From: TH-plancto1 sp031431195
GTDB taxonomy: Bacteria > Planctomycetota > Planctomycetia > Planctomycetales > Planctomycetaceae
DNA: 10,254 nt
Assembly (NCBI GenBank): GCA_031431195.1
Contig: JANPCU010000053.1
Location: forward strand, 1-10,254
Reading direction: 5' to 3'
Shown here: in pieces, positions 1 to 6,400 of the stretch
How positions within the stretch are numbered: position 1 is the stretch's first letter
How the letters are laid out: the number at the start of each line of letters is the position of its first letter
Notes under the pieces: model-generated
Seen by the model: only the letters and a program-made list of their open reading frames with translations
Told to the model about the DNA's origin: nothing
The model's database searches: none
Made by a program: the position numbers and the translations under genes

Positions 1-140
1 CGCGACTCCCTCTCCTCCCCATCCCCCCCGCGTCCGCTCGTTTCATCAGGCCAGCCTTATCGGCGGGTGGCACAAGAGGCCTCTGCATTTCTCTCAGCAC
101 GCGCGGGCTTCCATCGTTTGCAGTGCGGAGGGCGAGGAGA

Positions 141-226
141 ATGTCACTCCCTCCTGACTCTGCGTCCTCAGCGACCCCCGCGTTTCACATTTCCGAGATG
201 CCGCATTGAGTCTTCTCATTCGCGGT
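141..226. repeat. Diverged dispersed repeat (copy A)
   Basis: This stretch aligns loosely with 3843-3915. Both contain a CTCTGCGTCC-like block, then a CACATTT block, a GAGATG block, CATTGAGT, and finally a TTC-rich block ending in CGCGG, in the same order and at similar spacing. Translated frames of the two copies show the same resemblance in their R/K-C-rich peptides. Copy A lacks the left inverted arm that copy B has. It is interpreted as a decayed copy of a dispersed intergenic repeat. Confidence 0.5.
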
Positions 227-457
227 GACGGGTGACTCCCTGACAGCATGTCTGAGGCACGGACTGCGTCCTCTGGTCTCTGTCCCAGGAAGTCAGCCGT
301 CCGTGGCTTCGCCGTCTCTACCGCGAGCGGACGGACTTGATGCACTGGCCAGACAAAACAGCGAACACCGGGCAGTGGGGGGCCTCGCAGAGAATGTCGC
401 GTGGTGACCGCCTCACGTCCGTAAATCGAGCGATGGGGGAGTCATTTCAGCAGTGTC

Positions 458-546
458 AATCGGTGAAATCTGTGGGCCAGTCCCTCCCCGTCCAGGACGA
501 TTCCGTGTGGATCGTTGTGCACAGATCGCACAGATTCTCACCGATT
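458..546. repeat. Inverted repeat with AATCTGTG-type arms
   Basis: The left arm at 458-474 (AATCGGTGAAATCTGTG) pairs with the right arm at 529-546 (CACAGATTCTCACCGATT); they are exact complements apart from one extra base in the right arm. The 54-nt spacer carries related CACAGATCG and GTGTGGATCG words. It looks like a small palindromic intergenic element of unknown function. Confidence 0.6.
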
Positions 547-714
547 TTAAGGGGATGGGCTGTGGGTTTGCCGCTTCGCATGAAGAGCTGCGAAGGACTG
601 ACCCGTGTGTGATCACGGGGCACTCCGCAGGGACTGCCCACTGGCAGGGAACAAAACGGTTTGACATTCTGTCAGGCCAAGACGCATCGTGGAGGTGAGC
701 CGCCAAACTTCGCC

Positions 715-746
715 GATAAAAAGACCTCTGAAGACTTCGGAGGTCT
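715..746 (-). terminator. Intrinsic terminator of the polysaccharide-export unit
   Basis: Read on the minus strand, a hairpin with arms AGACCTC and GAGGTCT (plus-strand 740-746 and 722-728) is followed at once by TTTTTATC. The loop can extend the stem through GAAG/CTTC pairing. It lies about 80 nt downstream of the stop codon at 824-826 and is correctly oriented to end transcription of the two genes upstream. It is the clearest intrinsic terminator in the window. Confidence 0.75.
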
Positions 747-823
747 CGCGAGTCCGACTCCACCCGCCGCTTGCCAAATCGAACACATCGGCACCGTCCA
801 CAGCAGGAATGCCAAACGAAGGG

Positions 824-2719
824 TCACTGACTGCCACCAGTCAGCTGCCCGGCGGCGATTCCTAGCAAGGCCCCTTCGAAGAGATTGCGCTGGGTGAACG
901 CCAAAACCGCTTCGATGGGGGTGTATTGCAGAATCAGCATGTCACTGGGCTGGACCAGGATGTTCTCGTGGGGGTAGCGCAGGGCTTTATAGAGATCGAC
1001 TTCCACGGTCACCCGCTGCTGACAGCCGACCTGCCGGAGGATGATCAGACGACTGGCACCGGGGGTCACGTCACGATTGAGAGCCGATACCCCTCCCGAA
1101 GACTGGAGCCCCGTGACTCCGGCCCGGGCACTGTTTTGTCCCTGCGCGAGCGACACAGCTTCCAGAACATGCAGATCCCGGTCCCGAGGCAGCGAATACT
1201 GCCCTCCACCCAGAAGGCCTCCAATGAAGTAGACATCGGTGTCCCGGTTATCGATGAAGACGATGTCCCCGTCGTACAGAGTGATATCTTCTTCGGTCAG
1301 ATCCAGAGTCTCTCCCGGGGCCAGTCGTACCGGGATCTTGATGATCTGACTGTTCTCGATGGTGGGGTCAAAGTTCTGGAGCGTCTGGTGCCACACGGGA
1401 GGATGAGACTCTTGTCCCAGATGACCGGCCCCACGGGGTTCGCCCATCTCGGGTTCATGAGTGATGATGGGTTGCGACTGTGACGGCGGGGGATCCAGGT
1501 ACGTCGGATCGCGTGACATCACGGGCGACCCCATCCCCGGAAGCGGGGTGTACTGTGGTTCCGAATACTGAACAGGCATGTACTGAGCGGGAACGGTCGG
1601 AGCGGGCTGAGTCGTTGTGGGATTCAGGGCGTAGCGCGACCCCGTCGGCCCCCCCGAACTGCGAGGTGAATATGTCGGATTGCGATAGTTCGATTGACTG
1701 GAAGGGGAGTGTCCGAACCCCGTTCCATTCGCAGCCGGTGCCGTTCCCGGGAGCGGCTCAATCAGGGCGGGGCCTGTTGATCCTTGTGAGACGTCTCTCC
1801 CTGACAGGTTGAACTGTGACGCCGTCATATAGCTGTAAGGGCCCTGTCTTGGTGTGGACGTCGCCGTCGCCGACTGACCCCAGCTGCGCGAAGGGCCTTG
1901 CCCGCGCACAATCGGGCCATGACCTGTGAAGCTGCGACCGGTTTGACCGAGCGGTGTTGGCTGGCGTTCGGAATGGGTGGCGTGTGGAGTGCGAGTCCGG
2001 GCGTTGCGGGCGCGGATCACGTAAATCACGTTTCGGGCATCGAGTCCGGGCAGACCATCCACACCGGGCTGGGCCAGCGCATGGGCCACATCATTCTCGC
2101 CAGCCCGCAAGTCGACCACTCGCGAGGTGCCCTTACCGGCCCGTCCGATGTCGATCGTCCCGATTCCCGTGACGGCACTGGGGGCCGTGGCTGACTCCTG
2201 GCGACAGACCAGCACACGGTACGTCCGGGGTCGCATGATGCTGACCACAATTCGCGGTTCAGTGTCACGAGCGAGCAGGCCCGCCTGCTGCACGGCCTGT
2301 CGCAAACGGTCTTCGATTTCCCGCTCCGTTAAGCCATACACATCAATGGCGGGGAGCTGCGGAATTTGTATGGTGTTGTCATCTCGGACGGTGACCGGGA
2401 ATCCGAGGGAGGGGCGATCCACTGTATTCTGAGGCAGGTTGATTGGTGGATTTTCGCCGCGCGGCGTGTCTGGCTGAGTATCCACCAAACCGAGCAGGCC
2501 GGGCGCATAGATCGCCAGCACATCCCCACCCTCGATCCGGTATTGATCGGTTTGAGAACGCTGCAACAGGCCCAAATCAATGGTGGATTTGCCCTCCCGG
2601 CTCTCGGCCAGAAACTCGGGTGGCATATAAGCGGCCGGGACGCCGCGCATCGAGTAAATGGCCGAACAGCCTTGGCTGAGGAGCAGGCAGCCGAGAATCG
2701 CGATCATGCGCTGGGGCAT
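824..2719 (-). CDS. Polysaccharide export lipoprotein (Poly_export/SLBB)
   Basis: Probable outer-membrane polysaccharide export protein of the Wza/SLBB type, which would form the channel or periplasmic collar that passes a polymer to the surface. Numbered from this start, a lipoprotein signal comes first (MPQRMIAILGCLLLSQGC, Cys at residue 18). A Poly_export domain follows (about 60-163, beginning YRIEGGDVLAIYAPG), then a first SLBB-like segment (about 168-237), a long Pro/Ser/Thr/Gly/Gln-rich and probably disordered insert (about 238-458), and a second SLBB region (about 459-595, with VYFIGGLLGGGQYSLPRDR). It ends in an amphipathic C-terminal helix. The frame stays open upstream to TTG at 2800, with ATG at 2785 three bases after GGGAG. 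I prefer 2719 because it gives a normal short lipoprotein signal. It follows the 184-aa lipoprotein gene in the same direction, probably in one operon. The family is fairly certain; the polymer is unknown. Confidence 0.88.
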   Translation of the reverse strand: MPQRMIAILGCLLLSQGCSAIYSMRGVPAAYMPPEFLAESREGKSTIDLGLLQRSQTDQYRIEGGDVLAIYAPGLLGLVDTQPDTPRGENPPINLPQNTVDRPSLGFPVTVRDDNTIQIPQLPAIDVYGLTEREIEDRLRQAVQQAGLLARDTEPRIVVSIMRPRTYRVLVCRQESATAPSAVTGIGTIDIGRAGKGTSRVVDLRAGENDVAHALAQPGVDGLPGLDARNVIYVIRARNARTRTPHATHSERQPTPLGQTGRSFTGHGPIVRGQGPSRSWGQSATATSTPRQGPYSYMTASQFNLSGRDVSQGSTGPALIEPLPGTAPAANGTGFGHSPSSQSNYRNPTYSPRSSGGPTGSRYALNPTTTQPAPTVPAQYMPVQYSEPQYTPLPGMGSPVMSRDPTYLDPPPSQSQPIITHEPEMGEPRGAGHLGQESHPPVWHQTLQNFDPTIENSQIIKIPVRLAPGETLDLTEEDITLYDGDIVFIDNRDTDVYFIGGLLGGGQYSLPRDRDLHVLEAVSLAQGQNSARAGVTGLQSSGGVSALNRDVTPGASRLIILRQVGCQQRVTVEVDLYKALRYPHENILVQPSDMLILQYTPIEAVLAFTQRNLFEGALLGIAAGQLTGGSQ

Positions 2720-2810
2720 TGGCTTCACATCCATGTTGCATGCCATCACTGTCGAAAGTCGGAACTGCTTCGAGAGTTGATCCATCAACTCCCGAATCAA
2801 TTTCGTGGAC

Positions 2811-3365
2811 CTATTGCGGTGTCTTTGTTCTCACGGCCTGTGCGACGTGGATCTCATTTGTCGGGGCGGTATGCCCGAACTCCTGACCATCACCGGCTGC
2901 CTGGCCTAGACCACATCTACTGACACTTCGCGGAGGGCACGGACCAGCACTGCCACTCGAAATGATCTTGTTGTAGGGCCCACGGCAAGCGAGTGCATGA
3001 GAGGCCCCTATCGAGTAACCCGAGAGCCATTCCTCGGCCCGCTGATGTCCCTCGACCGTCCTCTGGCAGGACCTCCAGTACGGAGAGGGGGCCACGGCTG
3101 GGACTTGCCCATTCGCTCCCAGAGCCACATCCGCATACGCTTGCTCGAACCCCGCCTGGAAATCGCGGGTCGGCCAGCAGCCGGGTTCCGACTCGTACAG
3201 AGAGTGCATGTGCTGCCGGGCGACATCGCGTGCGCCCCTGCTGGCCACGAAGTCATCCAGATTCCGGTTGTAGCACGGCATCTGAGGAGCCCGCACCCAC
3301 GGGATCGGACTCGCGCAGCTGCTGCTAACCAGCAGCACCAGCAATATCAGCTGCCTCCAGTGCAT
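2811..3365 (-). CDS. Small lipoprotein paired with polysaccharide export gene
   Basis: A 184-aa protein with a lipoprotein-like signal (MHWRQLILLVLLVSSSC, Cys 17). The core at about residues 67-137 carries the pattern F-x-x-G-F/Y-x-x-x-Y-x-D-V-A-x-G-x-x-G, then PAVAPSPYW, EGHQRAEEWLSGY and GASHA. From memory, this resembles a planctomycete family of unknown function often found beside polysaccharide-export genes; no family identifier is claimed. The ATG at 3363-3365 has a purine-rich AGGGATGAG about 6 nt upstream. The export gene follows, so co-transcription is likely. It may be an accessory lipoprotein of the export apparatus, which is inference. The last 45 or so residues (after YNKIISS) are Gly/Cys/Pro-rich and unlike the core; a frameshift there is possible (see findings). 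Confidence 0.72.
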   Translation of the reverse strand: MHWRQLILLVLLVSSSCASPIPWVRAPQMPCYNRNLDDFVASRGARDVARQHMHSLYESEPGCWPTRDFQAGFEQAYADVALGANGQVPAVAPSPYWRSCQRTVEGHQRAEEWLSGYSIGASHALACRGPYNKIISSGSAGPCPPRSVSRCGLGQAAGDGQEFGHTAPTNEIHVAQAVRTKTPQ

Positions 3366-3505
3366 GTCGTTCTCATCCCTGATTCGTGGACTGTTCCGTC
3401 CACAGCGGTCGAACTGCCATCCGGGCAGTTCCTCGCTGTGCTTATCGGACCAGCGAACGGACCGAGGTCAGGCAGGACGCGGTTTCCCTCCCCCGTTCGT
3501 AGCAG

Positions 3506-3549
3506 ACGCCCGCTGCGATCGGTTCGTCGGGGCGAACCCGCACGGGCGT
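3506..3549. repeat. Long bulged hairpin in leader
   Basis: Three stem blocks nest exactly: ACGCCCG with CGGGCGT (3506-3512 and 3543-3549), TGCG with CGCA, and GGTTCG with CGAACC (3521-3526 and 3533-3538). They give 17 base pairs interrupted only by one C bulge and one ATC bulge, around the loop TCGGGG. It is not followed by a T run on either strand, so it is not an ordinary terminator. It could be an RNA structure or a dispersed palindrome. Confidence 0.6.
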
Positions 3550-3595
3550 TAAACTCTACCGAACCAGAATAAACGGCCTTTACTAAATCCTACCG

Positions 3596-3633
3596 CCACG
3601 ATTTCTTCGTGGTATATAGTCTTCACTGAAGAC
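3596..3633. repeat. Two adjacent small perfect hairpins
   Basis: CCACGA-TTTCT-TCGTGG at 3596-3612 is followed after six bases (TATATA) by GTCTTC-ACT-GAAGAC at 3619-3633. Both stems are perfect 6-bp dyads. Flanking of an AT-rich hexamer by two dyads is compatible with operator sites around a promoter, or with paired RNA hairpins. Confidence 0.5.
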
Positions 3634-3655
3634 CCCCATGGCCGTTTAGCTGCGA

Positions 3656-3684
3656 CGCGAAGTCCTCGCAGCGGAGCGTCCCCG
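3656..3684. repeat. Modular palindromic repeat, copy 1 (partial)
   Basis: Bases 3656-3677 match 5825-5846 at 21 of 22 positions (CGCGAAGTC, then C or T, then TCGCAGCGGAGC). After that the copies diverge, although a CCCC block is still seen here. This is the left module of the repeat whose right module also occurs near 8917. Confidence 0.6.
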
Positions 3685-3796
3685 TGTGACTGTGCCCCCG
3701 AGGTGCCTCCCGGCTGATCCGAAAGCGGGATGTGGCTGGCGTCGCTGCCGGAGTTGTTTGTCTGAGATCGACCGCATGAATTCGATCATCCAGAAG

Positions 3797-3915
3797 GTAT
3801 CACGCAGTGGCAGGGGGCGCAGAGAGGAGGAACTGGCATGTGTAATGTCTCTGCGTCCCCTGCGCCTCTGCGTGACACATTTTCTTGAGATGGCATTGAG
3901 TTGCTTCACACGCGG
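3797..3915. repeat. Large inverted repeat with CACGCAG arms (copy B)
   Basis: The left arm at 3797-3825 (GTATCACGCAGTGGC and onward to GCAGAGA) pairs with the right arm at 3848-3878 (TCTCTGCG and onward to GCGTGACAC). With a 2-nt gap and a few mismatches, about 29 bases pair around a 22-nt loop. The right part continues to about 3915 and matches the decayed copy at 141-226. From memory, CACGCAGAGGCGCAG-type palindromes are dispersed in many bacterial genomes, including planctomycetes. Confidence 0.65.
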
Positions 3916-3980
3916 GCGAAGTAAAGTTTCGCAAGGTTGTCTCAAGTTTGGGGACATGAGTGGTGGCTAACTGTCACGGA

Positions 3981-5438
3981 TTACCGAAAGACTTCGGCGA
4001 TCGGCTCACCGAGGGCCAGCGAATGCGGGCGGTTCAAAGCATCGGTAATCCGCGACTCGGGGTCGAGCCCCATAGCAGTGTAAATCGTCGCTGCGATCTC
4101 CTCGGGAGTCACTGGCTTCTCTTTGGGGTAGGCGGAGTACCGATCAGACGCTCCGTGGATCAGTCCCCCCTTCACCCCACCGCCGGCCAGCATGACGGAA
4201 TAGCAGTGCGGCCAGTGGTCCCGGCCCGCTGGTGATGCTCCGGCGTTCGAGGTGATCTGCCCCAGCTGCGGTGTGCGACCGAACTCCCCCATCACGACAA
4301 CCAGAGTCTCATCCAGCAGTCCGCGTTCGGCCAGATCCCAGAGCAAGGCCGAAAGCGCTCGGTCGAAGTAGGGCAACAGCGCCTTTTTCATCAGATCGAA
4401 GTGTTGACGATGCGTGTCCCAAGCTTGATCAAATCTGCGGCCCGAGCAGACCGTGACCAGCCGGACCCCCGATTCCACCAAACGTCGAGCCGTCAGCAGG
4501 CACTGGCCCAGATGCGGCAGGCCACCAAAATTGCGGGCCTCGACCCGTCGATTCACCCGATCCGGCAACCCGTATCTTTCCCGCAGTGCTACCGTCTCCT
4601 GAGTCAGATCAAACGCCTGACGTGTTTCGCTGGACTGCAGAAGCGTAAAAGCCTTTTCATAATGAACATCCAGGGCAGCTGCCCCCGGCGTGTCCGCCTC
4701 GACGGTCCCTCTCAGCGGAGTCAGCAGCTGACGACGACGCTGGATTCGATCCGCCGATCCGTCCTTCAGCGGCGACAATCCGGGCAGCTGATACGTCGGG
4801 GAACTCGGATCACCCGCGACAAACGGGTTGTAAGCCACACCGAGGAAACCCGACTTCTGTCCCGGCAAGTCGTCCCCGTTGTTCGACATGATGTCTGGCA
4901 GCTGGACAAACTCCGGCAGCTTTTCGTGAGGAAACTGACGGGCCAATACCGCGCCATAGGGCGGAAAGTTATCCGGCTCGTCGCGCAAGATTAGTCGTCC
5001 GTTCGCCACCGGAGACCGCCCCGTCAGCGCGTAGTAGGCACCGGCGTTATGATCGACAATCGAGTGGTGCACCGCCTGTAGCAATGCCACCCGGTGCATC
5101 TCTCGCGACAACAGTGGCAAGTTTTCACAGACCGGAAGACCGACCAGCGAAGACGAGATGGGCCGCGTTTCTCCCCGATATTCAGCCGGTGCGTTGAGCT
5201 TCAAATCCCACATGTCCTGAGTCGCCGGGCCACCCTCCAGAAACAGGAGGATGCAGGACTTCGCCCGCTGTGAAGCCCGCGCCTGATCGGCCTGCAAGAG
5301 CTGCGGCAGTGCCAGCCCCAAGCTTCCTAAAGAGCCGACGCGCAGGAGATCACGACGAGTGAACACGATGGAACTCGGGAGGAGAGAGGTTGCCGATCGG
5401 CCTTTACGAAGTGGCGAGTCTAACTCGACGGAGGACAT
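3981..5438 (-). CDS. DUF1501 family secreted protein
   Basis: A 485-aa protein of the DUF1501 family, which is related to the alkaline-phosphatase/sulfatase fold and greatly expanded in planctomycetes; the substrates are unknown. A twin-arginine signal (TRRDLLRVG at 27-35, then a hydrophobic Leu/Gly/Ala stretch to about 50) suggests folded export by Tat. Family motifs visible are LEGGPATQDMWD (67-78), MGEFGRTP (383-390) and GRDHWP (405-410), followed by LAGGGVKGG. The DNA runs intact to the TAA at 3981-3983. The ATG at 5438 leaves about 26 residues before the twin arginines, longer than usual; a GTG at 5366 is possible, but neither has a clear Shine-Dalgarno site. The gene often pairs with a DUF1549/DUF1553 cytochrome-like gene, but none is seen on either side here. 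It is flanked by repeat-rich gaps and is probably transcribed alone. Confidence 0.9.
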   Translation of the reverse strand: MSSVELDSPLRKGRSATSLLPSSIVFTRRDLLRVGSLGSLGLALPQLLQADQARASQRAKSCILLFLEGGPATQDMWDLKLNAPAEYRGETRPISSSLVGLPVCENLPLLSREMHRVALLQAVHHSIVDHNAGAYYALTGRSPVANGRLILRDEPDNFPPYGAVLARQFPHEKLPEFVQLPDIMSNNGDDLPGQKSGFLGVAYNPFVAGDPSSPTYQLPGLSPLKDGSADRIQRRRQLLTPLRGTVEADTPGAAALDVHYEKAFTLLQSSETRQAFDLTQETVALRERYGLPDRVNRRVEARNFGGLPHLGQCLLTARRLVESGVRLVTVCSGRRFDQAWDTHRQHFDLMKKALLPYFDRALSALLWDLAERGLLDETLVVVMGEFGRTPQLGQITSNAGASPAGRDHWPHCYSVMLAGGGVKGGLIHGASDRYSAYPKEKPVTPEEIAATIYTAMGLDPESRITDALNRPHSLALGEPIAEVFR

Positions 5439-5504
5439 CCGTCGATGGTTTTTTCAGCGGAAGAGCGGCACCGGGGGTGTGCGTCAGAAAAGTCGGCAGC
5501 CGGT

Positions 5505-5583
5505 CCCCCTCTGCCCCCTCTCCCCACTGGCGACGCGACATCCTGTGAGAGCTGGACTGTGGGGAGAGGGCCGGGGTGAGGGG
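5505..5583. repeat. Imperfect inverted repeat with CCCCTC/GAGGGG arms
   Basis: The left arm at 5505-5526 (CCCCCTCTGCCCCCTCTCCCCA) and the right arm at 5560-5583 (TGGGGAGAGGG then CCGGGGTGAGGGG) are complementary apart from a few extra bases. In translation it yields a peptide resembling LTPALSP, which from memory is a hallmark of a palindromic repeat scattered in many bacterial genomes. No coding role is likely. Confidence 0.6.
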
Positions 5584-5632
5584 CCAAGAGAGAGCGGGCG
5601 GCGGCTTCCGATCGGTGTTGGTCAATGCAGCC

Positions 5633-5793
5633 GGGTGGCGGGGTCAGGAGGCTTTGCGGATGGCCCCGGCGCGAGTGACGTCACCCTGCCATCTGCCCTC
5701 ATTCCCGGTCGCTTTCCACAATGCTAAGAAACCCGCCGTGCCATATCCACCCCTGGTCGGGGCCATGCGCAAAGCCTCCTGACCCCGCCACCC
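5633..5793. mobile_element. MITE-like element with 36-bp terminal inverted repeats
   Basis: The arms at 5633-5668 and 5758-5793 are reverse complements at 35 of 36 bases (outer ends GGGTGGCGGGGTCAGG and CCTGACCCCGCCACCC). The 89-nt interior includes a perfect 10-bp palindrome GTGACGTCAC at 5675-5684 and has no gene. Total length is 161 bp. I could not find a clear target-site duplication at the edges. It could be a miniature inverted-repeat transposable element, or a stable hairpin element or RNA; no transposase is present in the window. Confidence 0.6.
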
Positions 5794-5824
5794 AATTCGA
5801 TTCAGACTGGCCGGGCCACCCAGC

Positions 5825-5941
5825 CGCGAAGTCTTCGCAGCGGAGCTTCGGGGATATGCGGTCCCAAGCAGAGCTTGGTTGAGCGGCCAGACTTCGCGTC
5901 ACCCCAGACTCCCGAAGCCTTCAGAGACTTCGGGAGTCTGG
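5825..5941. repeat. Modular palindromic repeat, copy 2, with strong hairpin
   Basis: The left module at 5825-5846 matches 3656-3677. The middle module at 5845-5878 nearly matches 8917-8951 (both have GCTTCGGGGATATGC, then GTCCCAAGC and GAGCTTGG). At the right end is a perfect 14-bp stem, 5904-5917 with 5928-5941, around a 10-nt loop. No T run follows the stem, so it is unlikely to be a simple terminator. Confidence 0.65.
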
Positions 5942-6080
5942 CGGATACCTTTCTACGGACCGATCGCCTGGGGACCGAGAGCCGCATGCCTGGAGACTGT
6001 GTGACGTAGGAACACGAGGGGAGGGATGAAGCGATTCTCCCCGATGACGTTCCACGATCAATCCTCTTGTCGCTTCGCAA

Positions 6081-6106
6081 CCCAGACGCTCAAAGCAGCG
6101 TCTGGG
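6081..6106. repeat. Perfect 10-bp hairpin
   Basis: CCCAGACGCT at 6081-6090 and AGCGTCTGGG at 6097-6106 pair perfectly around the loop CAAAGC. It sits 15 bases before the larger palindrome starting near 6122. No T run follows on either strand. Confidence 0.6.
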
Positions 6107-6121
6107 CCACCACGCGGTTTT

Positions 6122-6264
6122 CCTCCTTATACTTCACGCGGGGCGGATTGAGACGTACGACGGACGTCCTCGTCCGTCGCTCTGCGAGGCTTTTTTTGAC
6201 GGACGGACGGGGACGTCCGTCCTACGAAATATCTCAGTTCTTCCCGCGAGAAGTATAAAACAGG
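6122..6264. mobile_element. Nested palindromic element (about 143 bp)
   Basis: The left half at 6122-6178 and the right half at 6198-6264 are largely complementary. The outer block is TATACTTCACGCGGG against CCCGCGAGAAGTATA, and a GATTGAGA/TCTCAGTT block lies between. The inner block is GACGGACGTCCTCGTCCGTC against the GACGGACGG...GTCCGTCCTACG side. A (T)7 run at 6191-6197 lies in the loop region. It has no gene. It resembles a MITE or a very large hairpin repeat. On the minus strand it lies downstream of the three-gene unit and might fold in that transcript. Confidence 0.55.
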
Positions 6265-6400
6265 TCTCGGCGTACGTTGGGTTCGTACCGGGGCAGCGAG
6301 AATCGGCGGGCATACGGAAGAACCTGCACATTGAGAAGACCGGCACGACCTCCACTGATCGTAATAGATTCACCCCGCGCTCAGGCAAATCTAGAACGCT

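Larger units (their letters stand above)
1..714. other. Gene-free left gap
   Basis: I see no convincing gene here. Short open frames exist on both strands, but they run through repeat DNA, overlap each other and lack family-like sequence. A frame open from base 1 to a stop at 226-228 on the plus strand crosses a dispersed repeat and has a Pro/Ser/Arg-rich composition typical of non-coding GC-rich DNA. The stretch holds a diverged copy of a repeat also seen near 3843-3915 and a 17/18-nt inverted repeat at 458-546. The rest shows nothing I can name. Confidence 0.6.
3366..3655 (-). promoter_or_regulatory. Structured leader of the polysaccharide-export unit
   Basis: This gene-free stretch lies upstream of the 184-aa lipoprotein gene. 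It holds three strong hairpins: a 17-bp bulged stem at 3506-3549, and two adjacent perfect 6-bp hairpins at 3596-3612 and 3619-3633. The DNA between 3550 and 3620 is more AT-rich than its surroundings and includes TATATA, so a promoter may lie here, but I found no good -35/-10 pair. If transcription starts near 3620, the leader would be over 200 nt long and contain the big hairpin. Confidence 0.4.
5439..6400. other. Repeat-packed intergenic gap
   Basis: Nearly 1 kb without a gene I can support. It contains five separate palindromic structures (about 5505-5583, 5633-5793, 5825-5941, 6081-6106 and 6122-6264). Short frames here are built from repeat-derived words and are left out. The part from 5942 to 6080 shows nothing I recognise. 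The part from about 6265 to 6380, read on the minus strand, has a stop-bounded frame of about 45 codons with no start, described under findings. Confidence 0.65.

Noticed and set aside
926..1483. Plus-strand open frame of 185 codons
   Set aside because: Antisense to the SLBB export protein, with no family motif or ribosome binding site.
2366..2923. Plus-strand open frame of 185 codons
   Set aside because: Antisense across the junction of the two export-unit genes; the minus-strand proteins have clear signals and domains.
3501..3560. tRNA-like or riboswitch-like fold
   Set aside because: The hairpin is a single bulged stem without cloverleaf arms or any riboswitch core I recognise.
2997..3572. 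Plus-strand open frame of 191 codons
   Set aside because: Antisense to the 184-aa lipoprotein and its leader; Arg/Pro-rich composition typical of shadows.
3960..4994. Plus-strand frames within the DUF1501 region
   Set aside because: The minus-strand DUF1501 reading frame carries all the conserved motifs; these are shadows.
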